A stretch of DNA of 64,000 bases from contig MKGP02000082.1 in NCBI GenBank assembly GCA_001913845.2, positions 102,592 to 166,591 of the forward strand, given 5' to 3'. The position numbers were made by a program, and so were the translations under genes. Positions 1-9,662 of the stretch are shown piece by piece. Every line of letters starts with the position of its first letter. The stretch's first letter is position 1. The notes below the pieces were generated by a model that made no database searches, was not told where the DNA came from, and saw only the letters and a list, made by a program, of their open reading frames with translations. Origin of the DNA: Limnothrix sp. CACIAM 69d. Lineage in GTDB: Bacteria > Cyanobacteriota > Cyanobacteriia > CACIAM-69d.

Positions 1-32
1 GGCCCCGCCTGTCCCGATCGAGGTCAATATCA

Positions 33-920
33 ATGGCTTGGGTGGCTGGGGCGATCGGGCTGCTCTGGGGCTGGGGTGCTCTGCCGGCCGGGGCGGATCC
101 GTTCCGGTCTCAAAATCCTCGCCCCGTGGGCGATCGGGCGGAAGCAGCCTTCGTCATGCTGTTCAAAAATGGCAATTACCCCGCCGCCCGCCGTTTAGCC
201 CAAGAGGCGATCGCCCAAGAACCCCAAGAGCCTTTGGGCTATGCCTTGGCCGGTGCATTGGCCTATCTTGATGGCCAGTGGGATCAGGTGCAAACCGCCG
301 CCAATCAGACCCTCGCCGCCGCCAGCACCCTCAAAACCACGGATGCCCTGCGCGGTAATCTCTACATCGGCGTGGGACATTTTTTGGAAGGGGCGTTTAT
401 TGTGTCCGAAGGGGGTCGTGGCCCCCTCCAAGGCGCACCAGAAGCCCTGGCCAAACTGTCCCAGGTGAACGAAGCCTTGGATGCAGCGGCGGCCATCAGC
501 CCCAACGATCCGGAACTGAACTTGATTCGGGGATCGCTGGATGTGTTGTTGGCGGATAATTTGCCCTTTGGCAATGTGGATGGGGCTGTGAATTCCCTCC
601 AGCGGGGCAGCCCCGACTATGTGGTCGATCGCCTGTTGGCTGCCATTTACCGCCGTCGCAAAAACTTTTCCCAGGCGATCGCCTCAGTCGATCGCGCCTT
701 GGCCAAAAGTCCCCAAAATCCCGATCTTTGGCATTTAAAAGGGCAAATTCTCTACGAACAAGGACGCAGCAGTCAAAATCTTGATTTGCTGAAACAATCG
801 GAAGCCCTATTTTTGCAGGTGTTAGCCCAGCGCGAGCAAATGCCCCGCGCCGTGATTCGGCACTTGGAAAAAAACGAGTTGCGGCGAGTGCAGCGGGAAA
901 TTCGCAACCTGCGCGGCTAA
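33..920 (+). CDS. Secreted tetratricopeptide-repeat (TPR) protein
   Basis: The product is a TPR-type helical repeat protein of 295 aa. A hydrophobic N-terminus (residues 1-21, ending in PAGADP) looks like a signal peptide, but it lacks the usual basic n-region. The frame stays open to base 3, so the true start may lie upstream of the window. Helix pairs of TPR character run through residues 38-100 and 185-270; examples are YPAARRLAQEAIAQEPQ and FSQAIASVDRALAKSPQNP. The expected role is protein-protein scaffolding in the periplasm or at a membrane; no catalytic motif is visible. It stands alone, facing away from the next gene. The family assignment is firm, the function unknown. Confidence 0.8.
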   Translation: MAWVAGAIGLLWGWGALPAGADPFRSQNPRPVGDRAEAAFVMLFKNGNYPAARRLAQEAIAQEPQEPLGYALAGALAYLDGQWDQVQTAANQTLAAASTLKTTDALRGNLYIGVGHFLEGAFIVSEGGRGPLQGAPEALAKLSQVNEALDAAAAISPNDPELNLIRGSLDVLLADNLPFGNVDGAVNSLQRGSPDYVVDRLLAAIYRRRKNFSQAIASVDRALAKSPQNPDLWHLKGQILYEQGRSSQNLDLLKQSEALFLQVLAQREQMPRAVIRHLEKNELRRVQREIRNLRG

Positions 921-1007
921 TTTGGAATTTGGGCCCCTAATTTGGAATCAGTAGACCTCTTTCACGAAAACCCCTTTCCTTCAGATCGGCTGATCAACGA
1001 TCATCTT

Positions 1008-1091
1008 GTAGGTTGGGTTGAGGCACGAAACCCAACGACAGCCAGCTTCGTAGTGATTGAGTCAGGTTTCGCAAAGCTCAACCCAACCTAC
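1008..1091. repeat. 84-bp palindromic interspersed element (family D)
   Basis: The element is bounded by perfect 13-bp inverted ends, GTAGGTTGGGTTG at 1008-1020 and CAACCCAACCTAC at 1079-1091. Inside, a second weaker symmetry (GAAACCCAAC against GTTTCGC) would allow a long hairpin. A half copy in the same orientation as the reverse complement begins at 63953. It lies just after the TPR gene, next to a TAGACCTCT start at 952 that resembles the family B element. Confidence 0.8.
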
Positions 1092-1150
1092 CGGAGAACT
1101 TCGGTTGTTCGGTTAGGGCCGGAATCCCCATGCCTTTAGGGAGGAGGTCA

Positions 1151-1179
1151 AAAAAAAGCAGGGGCCGAAGCCCCCTGCT
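1151..1179 (-). terminator. Rho-independent terminator
   Basis: Read on the minus strand, a hairpin with a GCAGGGG/CCCCTGC stem and a short CTTCGG-type loop is followed by nine T. It lies about 80 nt after the stop codon of the minus-strand gene that ends at 1262, so it closes that transcript. Confidence 0.88.
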
Positions 1180-1261
1180 GAATGGGTACTGAATCCTGAA
1201 ATCTTGCTGAATTGATGATTTGCACCAGATCGATCGCCCAAACAGGTCGATCGAATCAGCC

Positions 1262-1651
1262 CTAGCGGCGACCCATATCCCGGGCCATATCCTTGAAGCC
1301 ATTCAGGCTGGGGCCCGGACGACGACGCGGCGTGTTGCTGGGCACAAACTTCGATGCAAAAGCCGTTTCCGGCGGCAGGGTCACCGGGGCCGGAGCGGGC
1401 TTGGGCGGCTCGGGCGGCTTGGCCGGGGCTGCGGCCTTGGCTGCTTTAATGCTGGTTTTGGTGCTCTTGGGAGCTGGGGCCGGAGCTTCCGGAGCAGCGG
1501 CCACGGGGGCTGCCGGTTCCGCAACCACAGCGGGTGCTTGGGGAGCCGGGGCGGCCGGGGTGCTGTCCCCCGTACCTTCTGCATCACCAATTTCCAAGAA
1601 GAAAGCGTCTTTTTGGGAACCGAAGAGGTTCTTCAGGGGGCCGATCGGCAT
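1262..1651 (-). CDS. Conserved cyanobacterial Pro/Ala-rich linker protein, unknown function
   Basis: The 129-aa product starts MPIGPLKNLFGSQKDAFF. The frame is open further upstream (to 1792), but those residues look non-coding, so the ATG at 1651 is chosen. The layout is a short ordered N-terminus (1-25), a low-complexity linker of Ala, Pro and Lys (30-95), and a compact C-terminal segment FASKFVPSNTPRRRPGPSL followed by NGFKDMARDMGRR. Conserved ends around a flexible linker suggest a tether joining two partners. I recall this C-terminal motif only from cyanobacteria, and I know no function. A strong terminator follows the gene. Confidence 0.7.
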   Translation of the reverse strand: MPIGPLKNLFGSQKDAFFLEIGDAEGTGDSTPAAPAPQAPAVVAEPAAPVAAAPEAPAPAPKSTKTSIKAAKAAAPAKPPEPPKPAPAPVTLPPETAFASKFVPSNTPRRRPGPSLNGFKDMARDMGRR

Positions 1652-1980
1652 GGTTTCGTCGTCAGGTGAGTGGTGGGGTTTTGGCCGTTGCGAGAACCGT
1701 TGCGGGATTGATGAGGCGATCGCAAGTGAGACAGCGCCCTGACGCTCCACATAGGAAGTGGCTCTGGGGCAAGGTTCGGGGTCGATCGCCAAGACAGCAA
1801 TTGCGCTGGCTGCTCATTCACCTGTAAAGGCGGTCTTTACAGACTAGGTACAATTGCTTACAAAATGCAATGTTTCGCAACACTTGTTCTCAGCATTGTA
1901 TCTGTCCTCGGTTCGATCGACGAGGGGCCATGGATGATTGTCTGGAATTGATGTTTTGATCGCTGGTGTTTTTACGTTTC

Positions 1981-2021
1981 GGATCCTTTGGATCTTTCGG
2001 ATCTTTTGGATTTTTGGGATC
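1981..2021. repeat. Short GGATC tandem repeat
   Basis: Four to five copies of a 9-10 bp unit of the type GGATCTTTT lie between the divergent and downstream genes, just beyond the stop of the phosphotransferase gene. It reads as slippage-type low-complexity DNA; no function is evident. Confidence 0.6.
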
Positions 2022-2042
2022 TCGACGTTCACGGAGCGATCG

Positions 2043-3530
2043 CTAGCGAGTGAGGCGACGTTCGATCGCGTCCGCCACCGCCGTGGCCACCGCAACCCGC
2101 GCAAAGTACTTATCCTCTGCGGCAATCAAAGTCCAAGGTGCCAAGGGCGTGTGGGTTCGTTGCACCATTTGGTTCACCGCCACCGAATACAGGGGCCACT
2201 GCTCCCGATTGCGCCAATCTTCGTCAGTGAGTTTGTATTGCTTGAAGGGATTGTCTTTGCGTTCCTGGAACCGGCGCAGTTGTTCTTCTGGGCTGATGTG
2301 CAACCAAACTTTCACCAGCACCATGCCACTGGACATTAATTGGCTTTCAAATTCATTAATTTCCTGATAGGCCCGTCGCCACTCCGTTTCGGTGGCAAAT
2401 CCTTCAATCCGTTCCACCAAAACCCGTCCATACCACGATCGATCAAAAATCCCGATCGTGCCCGCCGCCGGTAACCAGCGCCAAAATCGCCATAGGTAGT
2501 GGTGTGCGCGTTCCTCCGCCGTGGGGGCCGCGAAGGCATGAACCGCATAGCTGCGAGGATCCAACATGCCCGTCAACCGCGAGATGGCTCCCCCCTTGCC
2601 CGCCGCGTCCCAACCTTCAAACAACACCAACACGGGTAACCGTTGGCGATGGATTTGCATTTGCAGCGATCGCAGCCGGGCCTGTTGTTCTGCCAGCTTC
2701 CGTTCATATTTACTGCGAGACAGGGCTTGACTGAGGTTTACCCGCGCTAGCAAGTCCGGTTCACCGGGATGCAACTCCGCTTGGGCCGGCAGAAGGGGCG
2801 GAGGAGACGCTTGGCTGCGTTGGCGATCGAGCGCTCCGGCAATGGTGGCAATGGTTTCGCTCAACACTTTGATCACCGCCCAGCGGCGACTGTTGCCTTC
2901 CACCAAAATCCAAGGAGCTGCTCCTGTGCTGGTTTCCGCCAGCATCGCTTCCGCCAAGTCCCGATATTGGCGATAGTGCTTGGCCTGTTGCCAATCTTCC
3001 GGTCGCACCCGCCAAGCCTGAAAAGGATCCGCTTGGTATTTTTTCAGGCGCTTTTTCAGCTCATCACGGCCGAGATGAATAAAAAATTTGGCGATCGCCG
3101 CGCCTTCATCCGCCAACTGTCGCTCAAAGGCATTCACTTCCCGGGTGGCTTCGGGAAATTGTGGATCCGGCAGCCGGCCAAATAGGCGATCTTCTAGCAG
3201 GTGGCTATACCAACTGTGATAGAACAGCCCGATCGTGCCCGCTTCCGGCAACCGCAACCAAAAACGCCGCAACCAGGGAAATCCCAGCTCATGGGGTTCG
3301 GGCGGAAAAATTGGATGAACCTGAAAGCCTCTTGGATCCAAGGAGTCGCGTAATTCTTTGACGATCGCCCCCTTGCCCGCCGCCGCCCAGCCTTCCAGGG
3401 CAATAATCACCGGTAATTGGGCTTCCCGACAGTCCGCTTGGAGCGATCGCAACTGAAGAGCCAAGCGATCGCGCTCTGCGACATAGGTGGCCTTATCCAG
3501 CTTCAGGCTGAGATCCAACATGTCCAGCAT
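2043..3530 (-). CDS. pap: Polyphosphate:AMP phosphotransferase (two-domain PPK2 family)
   Basis: The enzyme transfers phosphate from polyphosphate to AMP, giving ADP in the cytosol. The 495-aa length and the two tandem PPK2 domains match class II PPK2 (PAP) enzymes. Domain 1 carries the Walker A motif GWAAAGKG at residues 47-54, then the lid-like segment with LFYHSWYSHLLEDR. Domain 2 carries GWDAAGKG near residue 307 and the canonical FDRSWYGRVLVER. The second domain keeps the family consensus better than the first, as expected if one half is less active. The start at 3530 is preceded by GGAGG at a good distance; an in-frame extension to 3704 has no such site. It is monocistronic. The role is probably nucleotide salvage and energy balance from polyphosphate stores. 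Confidence 0.93.
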   Translation of the reverse strand: MLDMLDLSLKLDKATYVAERDRLALQLRSLQADCREAQLPVIIALEGWAAAGKGAIVKELRDSLDPRGFQVHPIFPPEPHELGFPWLRRFWLRLPEAGTIGLFYHSWYSHLLEDRLFGRLPDPQFPEATREVNAFERQLADEGAAIAKFFIHLGRDELKKRLKKYQADPFQAWRVRPEDWQQAKHYRQYRDLAEAMLAETSTGAAPWILVEGNSRRWAVIKVLSETIATIAGALDRQRSQASPPPLLPAQAELHPGEPDLLARVNLSQALSRSKYERKLAEQQARLRSLQMQIHRQRLPVLVLFEGWDAAGKGGAISRLTGMLDPRSYAVHAFAAPTAEERAHHYLWRFWRWLPAAGTIGIFDRSWYGRVLVERIEGFATETEWRRAYQEINEFESQLMSSGMVLVKVWLHISPEEQLRRFQERKDNPFKQYKLTDEDWRNREQWPLYSVAVNQMVQRTHTPLAPWTLIAAEDKYFARVAVATAVADAIERRLTR

Positions 3531-4240
3531 GGCTTGTCCTCCAGGCGAGCAGTGGCACGAAGCAACGGCAGCAAGCATAGTGAATTGCGGGCGTGACGGA
3601 GCCTGATGTGCCATCACCGCCATCGCCAACCACCACAGCGCGGCCTTGCGCTGGTTGCCATCAATTGCCACAACCTTAGCGATTGCTGTTCCGGTCTGCT
3701 GCAAAACGTAAAGAAGACTTTAGTCGAGCAACTCCTCAGCCCGATCGTCATCCATCCAAATTGCCGCGAAAACGGCCGCAATTTCCCGAAAACAGCTCGA
3801 TCGGCAAGCGTTCGATCGGGCCACCTGGCAGGGTGGGATTGACGAAATTTGGAGGTCTTGCCCGCAAGTTCCATTAAGTTTCAATCAAGTTTCAAAGGAG
3901 TTTTTTGAGTTGCGATTCAAAAATTATTAAATCTTAGTCAATGTTTTTGATCGTTAGGAATTTGATCATTTTCGATTTCAGTTTTGATCAATGTCCTATG
4001 AATGCTTAATGTTGATTAGGGTTCAATAGTTTTGCCTGTAATCTATGCTCTATCTACGCCTTGAAACCTTGATTGGAATTTCTTAGCCGGACAACTCAGA
4101 CCATCCAACTCATTCCTAGCCAATTGAATCAAAGCCGCTGCCTTTGGTTATTCATTGCTTGGACTTGAGGTCAAGGATTGCCAAATCGAAATTCAGGGCT
4201 AGGGGGGTGCTCATTGCGATTATTACTCCCTGAGTTGGTA
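3531..4240. other. Long intergenic region, AT-rich
   Basis: There is no convincing gene on either strand. The stretch 3890-4080 is clearly AT-richer than its surroundings and holds several TTTTGATC or TTGATCA words. It separates two divergent genes and probably carries both promoters. I could not place a convincing -35/-10 pair. Confidence 0.5.
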
Positions 4241-5200
4241 ATGGGTATGACTGATTCTTGGCGCGATCAGATGCAGTCGGTGGTTTTGGAGCTAGGGCAA
4301 ATCTCGCTAAGGACGGCAGAAGCGGTTCAATGCCTCTCCAGTCAGCTCGATCGGCTGAGTCAATGCTTGGAACAGCAGGGTGAGTTTTTGCAAAAAACCT
4401 TGCAGCAACAAGGACAACAAATCGAAGAAAAGATTGAACGCCAAATCGAACAGCAACTTGAATTGCAAAGCTGGAAAATTCAGCAACAATCGAAGGAAAT
4501 TCATCAACAGATGAATCAGCAAGTTAATCAACAAATTGAACAACAAATCGAACAACAAGTTGAACAACAAGTTAGTCAGCAGATTAGCGAGCAAATTGAG
4601 CGACAAATTCAGCAGCAAATTGAGCTGCAAAATCAGCAAATGCAGCAAATTCAGCAACAGGGGCAACAATTGCAACAGGTTCTAGAGCAATTCTGCCAAC
4701 GCACTCTTGAACAACAGGCGCAACATTGGGAACAGCAGGGGCAGTTATTGGCCCAACAGAATCAACATTTGCAACAGCAAGGACAGCAAATTAAACAGCA
4801 GGAATATCAGGTGTTTGCCCTTTGCGATGTGTTGCAAGCTTTGGTGAGTCAGCAGACGGCTACTCATCAATCGATGGCTCAACTGATAGACCGGTGCGAT
4901 CTGCCATCGCCCCCACCGGCTGAGGCATTGCGTACCCTGTCGCCCTGGGTAACTGCCGGAACAACGGGGGGTGATGGATTGGCCAAGGTCGATCGCGCCG
5001 ATCGGTTGGACAACGCCCAAGCGGCCGCGAACGCCGGTCACCCTGCGGAATCCGATCACCCTTTGGCCCTTGCTGCTCCGCCAAGTCTCTGGCCAAGTTC
5101 GGAGTCGATCGCCCCTCAGACCTTTGGGGAAAGTCCGCCTTTAGGGCCAACCCTACCCTATGAAGATGTATCCTTTGCTACCGGCTACTCAGTTGGATAA
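4241..5200 (+). CDS. Gln-rich tetrad-repeat coiled-coil protein
   Basis: The protein has about 319 aa; the start at 4241 (MGMTDSW) or 4247 is preferred over the TTG-type upstream extension to 4178. Residues 10-50 form an ordered amphipathic start. Residues 55-200 are a long helix made almost only of Gln, Glu, Ile and Val, with a striking four-residue unit (QQIE QQIE QQVE QQVS QQIS). The C-terminal 100 residues are Pro/Ala-rich and look disordered. Four-residue spacing differs from the normal 7- or 11-residue coiled-coil repeat. No enzyme motif is present. The next gene on this strand is the PilB-like protein, 436 nt on, so a link to surface or motility machinery is possible but unproven. Confidence 0.7.
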   Translation: MGMTDSWRDQMQSVVLELGQISLRTAEAVQCLSSQLDRLSQCLEQQGEFLQKTLQQQGQQIEEKIERQIEQQLELQSWKIQQQSKEIHQQMNQQVNQQIEQQIEQQVEQQVSQQISEQIERQIQQQIELQNQQMQQIQQQGQQLQQVLEQFCQRTLEQQAQHWEQQGQLLAQQNQHLQQQGQQIKQQEYQVFALCDVLQALVSQQTATHQSMAQLIDRCDLPSPPPAEALRTLSPWVTAGTTGGDGLAKVDRADRLDNAQAAANAGHPAESDHPLALAAPPSLWPSSESIAPQTFGESPPLGPTLPYEDVSFATGYSVG

Positions 5201-5635
5201 TTCCCTGCGATATGATGGGGCCCAAAACCGCTTAAGGTGTTCTTAATTCGCCGTTTGAACCGGATATTTCCCGGATTGTTCACTGGCTTGGGGAATAGTG
5301 GATTTTACGGTGGGCTTTTGCGGATGGGGGCCGATCGCGCCTGAAGACCCTCGCGCCTGATGATTACGGCCATGGACTGAGAAGTGAAATTCAGACACTG
5401 CGATTCAGACGCTGCGATCCAGACGTTACGATTCCAACGGTCAGAAGTACGGTATTCCTAACCCCCTGGCAGAGCGATCGCGCCATGTGTTCTGAAGTTG
5501 CTGCCGTAGTTGCCGCCGTACAATGGCCATGGGGTTTTTCGGCCCCATGGGGTTCATCCAAGGCGATCGACATCCTGTGCCATTCGGTGGCAGGTTGCTG
5601 ATCCGTGTCAATGGTTGTCGTGAAATATCGATGTT
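5201..5635. other. Intergenic region with a hairpin at 5527-5550
   Basis: There is no gene. An inverted repeat CCATGGGG (5527-5534) / CCCCATGG (5543-5550) can form an 8-bp stem about 85 nt before the next start codon. It lacks a T-run, so it is not a simple terminator and may be a leader structure. Three imperfect copies of a GCGATTCAGACGCT-like word lie at 5391-5433. Confidence 0.4.
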
Positions 5636-7522
5636 TTGTATTGCCTGAGGTTAGCACCGCCGGTGTCTGCCCAAGAGTCGTTACCATCCCCGATCGATCC
5701 CCTCGTTCAGCCCGATCCTGAGCGAGTCTTTGCGCTGATCGATCGCATCTTGCCGTTTGAAGTTTGCCTCTATCACCAAGTCTTGCCCCTAGACCGGCAA
5801 GATGATCAAATCATTTTGGGCGTGGTGAATCGCGACGCGGACTTGAGCTATGTCCAGCGGATGCTCGCTCACCTGAATGATCAGTTGGTCTACCGCCCGA
5901 TCGCCCTGGAAACTCAACAGGAGTTGCTTTCCGCGTTTTTGAGCTACGACTGCCAACGAAAGTCTGAGGGTTACGTAGAACCCAGCCATTCTGAATCTTG
6001 GCAACCCTCCTTGGCCAACCCCCAACCGAACGCCGCTCCAGATTCGCCAGCGGCTTCGTTGGGCCATGGCACCTTGGGCGCGGGAACGGATTCCGGCCCG
6101 TTGGATCCGGAACTGCGTCCCCTGGTGGAAGTCAGTGATTGTCTGTCGGATCTGCAACCGGCCTTGCCCCCGATCGAGCATGGTTTTGTTGTGGATGATT
6201 TGATGAACGATTGGGACGATGATGAGCTGGATGAATTGGGAGAAACCATCAGCGCTCCCGCAGACTTTGCGCATTGGAATCAGCTTGGTGCTCTGTCGCC
6301 CCCAGACGGGTCAGATCCAGACGAAGACATGGAAACCCAACCGGTTGGTCGGTTTCAAAACCATGACGATTCCGAACCATTTGACCCTTGGGCCAGTCCC
6401 CAGAATTGGTTAAGCGCCGGCAGTTCCGAGGAACATCAGTTGCATCACCTGGCGGCACATCCCTCGCTGTTGGATCCCGGATCAGTGGATTTGGGAGCGG
6501 TGGATGTGACCGAAACTCTGGTGACGGCGGCCCAAAGTACCCCAGATCCTGATTGGCAACAATTGCACCGGAAGGGGGAGTTAGCGGAAGCCTGCGGCTC
6601 CCCTTCGCTGACATCGGATGATATTCCGGATCTACCTATGGATACCCTTACGAACCATGCAGTGGTGACTGCCAGTGACCTAGGCACAGGACAGGGCGCG
6701 GCCCCTTCCCTGTTGCCCGTCGATTTATCTACTGAGCGACCGACCAATGGCCCCGTAGATTTACCGGCGGAGTTGGCGGAGTTGGAGCAAGCTTTGGTGC
6801 AGGCGTTGGAGCGATCGACTCCGCCGGCCCAAACCACTGTTCCGAGTGCTTCGGAAGTGGAGGCTGCTTGGATTCATCCCACGGTGTCTGTCCCGATCGA
6901 GTGGGCCGACTTAAACCCCAGCCCCTTGGTGTTGCACACCCGCTATGCCGATCGCCCGCTGTCGGAATTGGGGGATTTGCCGCCTCGGGCCCTGATGCAG
7001 GAGTTGTTGCAACGGGCGATTGAAGGAGGGATTGGCCGGCTATATTTTGATCGTCCTGAGGTCGATCGCACCCGAATTCTTTGTAGCCGCGATGGGATTA
7101 TGCAAGCGGCCCTGGATCCATTGCTCCCCTCCACCTTTCAAGGGGTGATCGATGAGCTAAAGTTGCTGGCTAATTTGCCCCTGTTGCCTCCCGTGGGGAA
7201 ACCGCGCCAGGTCGAAATCGAGCGCATCTATCGCAATGAGTTGCTGTTGCTGCGGTTGCGAATTGCGCCGGGCCGGTTGGGCGAGGAGGCCACGTTGCAG
7301 GTTTTGCGGGGAGCGGCCCTGAAGTTTCATCAGCGCCAACAGCTCTCGAAACTGAGCCAAGACACGATCGACCTGACCCGCCAACTGCAAAAAAAGCTGG
7401 CGGAGATGCAGGTGCGGGCTTCCTTGTCTCAAGACTTCAACCCCCGATCGCAGGAATTGACGCAACTGATGGGGGTGGTGCAACGGTTAATTGAGCGACT
7501 GGGCAACTGGCGATCGATTTAG
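5636..7522 (+). CDS. PilB/GspE-like protein lacking the ATPase domain
   Basis: The N-terminal segment (about 20-105) matches the N-terminal domain of type II secretion/type IV pilus ATPases: ILPFEVCLYHQVLPL, then DQIILGVVNRDADLSYVQRM. Residues 110-420 are an acidic, Pro-rich, low-complexity linker. Residues 430-570 resemble the N2 domain of PilB (ALMQELLQRAIEGGIGRLYF, later CSRDGIMQA and ANLPLLPPVGKP), where PilB has the SDIHIEP and RxRxDG segments. The protein then ends in a coiled-coil tail; there is no Walker A, Asp box, Walker B or His box. It may be a regulatory paralogue that docks on the pilus motor or platform. The start is TTG at 5636; GTG at 5663 is an equal choice. Confidence 0.65.
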   Translation: MYCLRLAPPVSAQESLPSPIDPLVQPDPERVFALIDRILPFEVCLYHQVLPLDRQDDQIILGVVNRDADLSYVQRMLAHLNDQLVYRPIALETQQELLSAFLSYDCQRKSEGYVEPSHSESWQPSLANPQPNAAPDSPAASLGHGTLGAGTDSGPLDPELRPLVEVSDCLSDLQPALPPIEHGFVVDDLMNDWDDDELDELGETISAPADFAHWNQLGALSPPDGSDPDEDMETQPVGRFQNHDDSEPFDPWASPQNWLSAGSSEEHQLHHLAAHPSLLDPGSVDLGAVDVTETLVTAAQSTPDPDWQQLHRKGELAEACGSPSLTSDDIPDLPMDTLTNHAVVTASDLGTGQGAAPSLLPVDLSTERPTNGPVDLPAELAELEQALVQALERSTPPAQTTVPSASEVEAAWIHPTVSVPIEWADLNPSPLVLHTRYADRPLSELGDLPPRALMQELLQRAIEGGIGRLYFDRPEVDRTRILCSRDGIMQAALDPLLPSTFQGVIDELKLLANLPLLPPVGKPRQVEIERIYRNELLLLRLRIAPGRLGEEATLQVLRGAALKFHQRQQLSKLSQDTIDLTRQLQKKLAEMQVRASLSQDFNPRSQELTQLMGVVQRLIERLGNWRSI

Positions 7523-7617
7523 CGGCCTATGTTTATCAACTGCTTGTTGGGCTTAACTGCTGGTTAGGCGCTTGCCACATTGCTGGTCTTTTCAGACTGG
7601 TTTTGTTTGGCATCGCC

Positions 7618-9537
7618 TTAAGAAGCCTGGCGATCGGGTTGGGGTTGAACCATGGTGCGATCGAACCGGCCCTTGGGAATAGCCGCGATCAGTTGGCGCG
7701 TGTAATCTTCCCGAGGGTGGTCATAGACCTGATCAGCGGGGCCCAATTCCTCAAAGCGGCCTTGGTTCATTACGGCAATGCGATCGCTCATGAACTTCAC
7801 CACGCCCAAATCATGGGAAATGAAAATGTAAGTCAAACTAAATTCGCTCTGTAATTCCTTCAGCAAATTCAGCACCTGCGCTTGCACCGACACATCCAAC
7901 GCCGATACGGACTCATCACAGATTAAAAACTTGGGATTCAAGGCCAGCGCCCGGGCGATGCAAATCCGTTGGCGCTGACCGCCGGAGAACTCGTGGGGAT
8001 AGCGGTTCATCCAGTCGGGCTTGAGGCCCACCCGCTCCAAGAGGTAGGCCGCCTGCTCACGATACATTTTGCGGGCGGGTAGGGGGTGGTTAGTTTTGCC
8101 TTGGGCATGGATCAGCATCGGTTCCATGACCGCCGCCCCGATGGTCATTCGCGGATTTAGGGAACTGAAGGGATCTTGGAAGATAATTTGCATTTCGCGC
8201 CGCAAGGCCCGTAGCGCTTTGCCCTTGAGCTGCAAAATGTCTTGGTCATCAAAGCGAATTTGGCCGCCCATGGGTTCAATCAGCCGTAGGAGCGATCGCG
8301 CCAGGGTGCTTTTGCCGCAACCACTTTCACCCACCAGGCCCAAGGTCTCCCCGGGAAACACATCAAAGGACACACCATTCACAGCCAGGGCGTGCCGCTG
8401 GGCCATGCCCAGCCAACCCTTGACTGCGTAGGCCACGCGCAAATCCCGTACCGAGAGCAGGGGTGGCAGTGCTTGGAGCTTGGTGAGTCGATCACGCGTT
8501 TCGTCCGGTGGAATGGCCAGGGCGATCGGGGTTTGGGGCGCAAGGGATGTGGCAAAGGAACCCGGTTCGATCGGGGCTGAATCCTGCGCTGCTGCACTCA
8601 AAAAGTCCGCCACCGTGGGCAAATAGCGCAGCCGCAATTCTGGCCGCGGCCGGCAAGCCAGCAGTCCTTGGGTGTAGGGATGTTGGGGGGCAGTAAAAAT
8701 CTGCTCCACGGATCCCTGCTCCACCAACTGCCCCTGGTACATGACCGCCACATCGTCCGCCAGTTCTGCAATCAGCCCCAAATCGTGGGTGATGAACAGA
8801 ATGGACATGGCGCGGTGGCGTTGCAACTCCCGCAGCAGTTCCAAAATACGTGCTTGAACGGTCACATCCAAGGCGGTGGTGGGTTCGTCGGCAATCAAAA
8901 TCGCCGGGTCGCCGGCCAGGGCGATCGCGATCGTCACCCGCTGGAGCTGACCACCGGACATTTGGTGGGGGTAGCGATCGAGCATGGCCTGTTGGCGTTG
9001 GGTCACGGCCTGTTGCAATTCCCGATCGCTGGGGTTGCCGTTGCGCCACTGATCGCGAATTTGGGCCCGCAGTTCCAACTCCGGCGGCAACAATTTCACC
9101 TCTTGCAACAGGGCGATCGCCTGTTGTCGGGCTGCCGCCTCCGAAAGGCCCCGGTGCAATCGAATGGCTTCAATGATCTGAAACCCACAGGTATAGACCG
9201 GATTCAGGGCGCTCATGGGTTCCTGAAAAATCATGCCAATCCGTCGCCCTCGGTAACGCCGCAGGGCTTCCGGTGAAAGCTTCAGCAAATTCACCGCTTC
9301 TTCGGCATTGGGTTCTCGATACCAAATGCCATCCCCCCTGACGCGACCTAATTCGGGCAGCAACCCCGCGATCGCCAAGGCCGTGACAGATTTACCCGAG
9401 CCGGATTCCCCCACTAGTCCCAAGGTTTGACCGGGCTGTAACTGCAAGGACAACCCATCCACCGCTCGCATGGCCGACTCACCGGCACCAAATTCCACTT
9501 GCAAATTGCGAATGTCAAGGACGGGGGGGATGGTCAT
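7618..9537 (-). CDS. Fused dipeptide/oligopeptide-type ABC transporter ATP-binding protein
   Basis: Two complete ABC ATPase halves lie in one 639-aa chain, as in GsiA or YejF-type proteins. Half 1 has Walker A GESGSGKS (about 43-50), signature MSGGQLQRV, and Walker [13 protein letters not shown]. Half 2 has GESGCGKS (about 404), FSGGQRQRI and [12 protein letters not shown]. The second Walker B has DES where DEP is usual. Together they would energise import of peptides, nickel or glutathione-like substrates with permease and binding-protein partners, none of which is in the window. The ATG at 9537 is chosen; a TTG eight codons upstream is the alternative. Substrate cannot be inferred. Confidence 0.92.
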   Translation of the reverse strand: MTIPPVLDIRNLQVEFGAGESAMRAVDGLSLQLQPGQTLGLVGESGSGKSVTALAIAGLLPELGRVRGDGIWYREPNAEEAVNLLKLSPEALRRYRGRRIGMIFQEPMSALNPVYTCGFQIIEAIRLHRGLSEAAARQQAIALLQEVKLLPPELELRAQIRDQWRNGNPSDRELQQAVTQRQQAMLDRYPHQMSGGQLQRVTIAIALAGDPAILIADEPTTALDVTVQARILELLRELQRHRAMSILFITHDLGLIAELADDVAVMYQGQLVEQGSVEQIFTAPQHPYTQGLLACRPRPELRLRYLPTVADFLSAAAQDSAPIEPGSFATSLAPQTPIALAIPPDETRDRLTKLQALPPLLSVRDLRVAYAVKGWLGMAQRHALAVNGVSFDVFPGETLGLVGESGCGKSTLARSLLRLIEPMGGQIRFDDQDILQLKGKALRALRREMQIIFQDPFSSLNPRMTIGAAVMEPMLIHAQGKTNHPLPARKMYREQAAYLLERVGLKPDWMNRYPHEFSGGQRQRICIARALALNPKFLICDESVSALDVSVQAQVLNLLKELQSEFSLTYIFISHDLGVVKFMSDRIAVMNQGRFEELGPADQVYDHPREDYTRQLIAAIPKGRFDRTMVQPQPDRQAS

Positions 9538-9662
9538 AGTTGCAGAAGGGTGCGTTGCCAAAGGGTGCGATCGCGCGGGCGACAGTGAAACTATCCACCC
9601 AGGAAATTTGCCCTGATTCTACCAACTGAATTTCTGAATCTCTTTCCGAACGGTTGATCAGC

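Noticed and set aside
942..1139. 65-aa plus-strand open frame
   Set aside because: It consists of the ends of repeat families B and D; no protein family features.
4307..4675. 122-aa Leu/Asn-rich open frame on the minus strand opposite the Gln repeats
   Set aside because: It is the mirror of the CAG/CAA-type Gln codons of the plus-strand gene and has no start signal or family features.
5391..5687. 98-aa minus-strand open frame over the leader of the PilB-like gene
   Set aside because: It overlaps the start of a better supported gene and has no family features.
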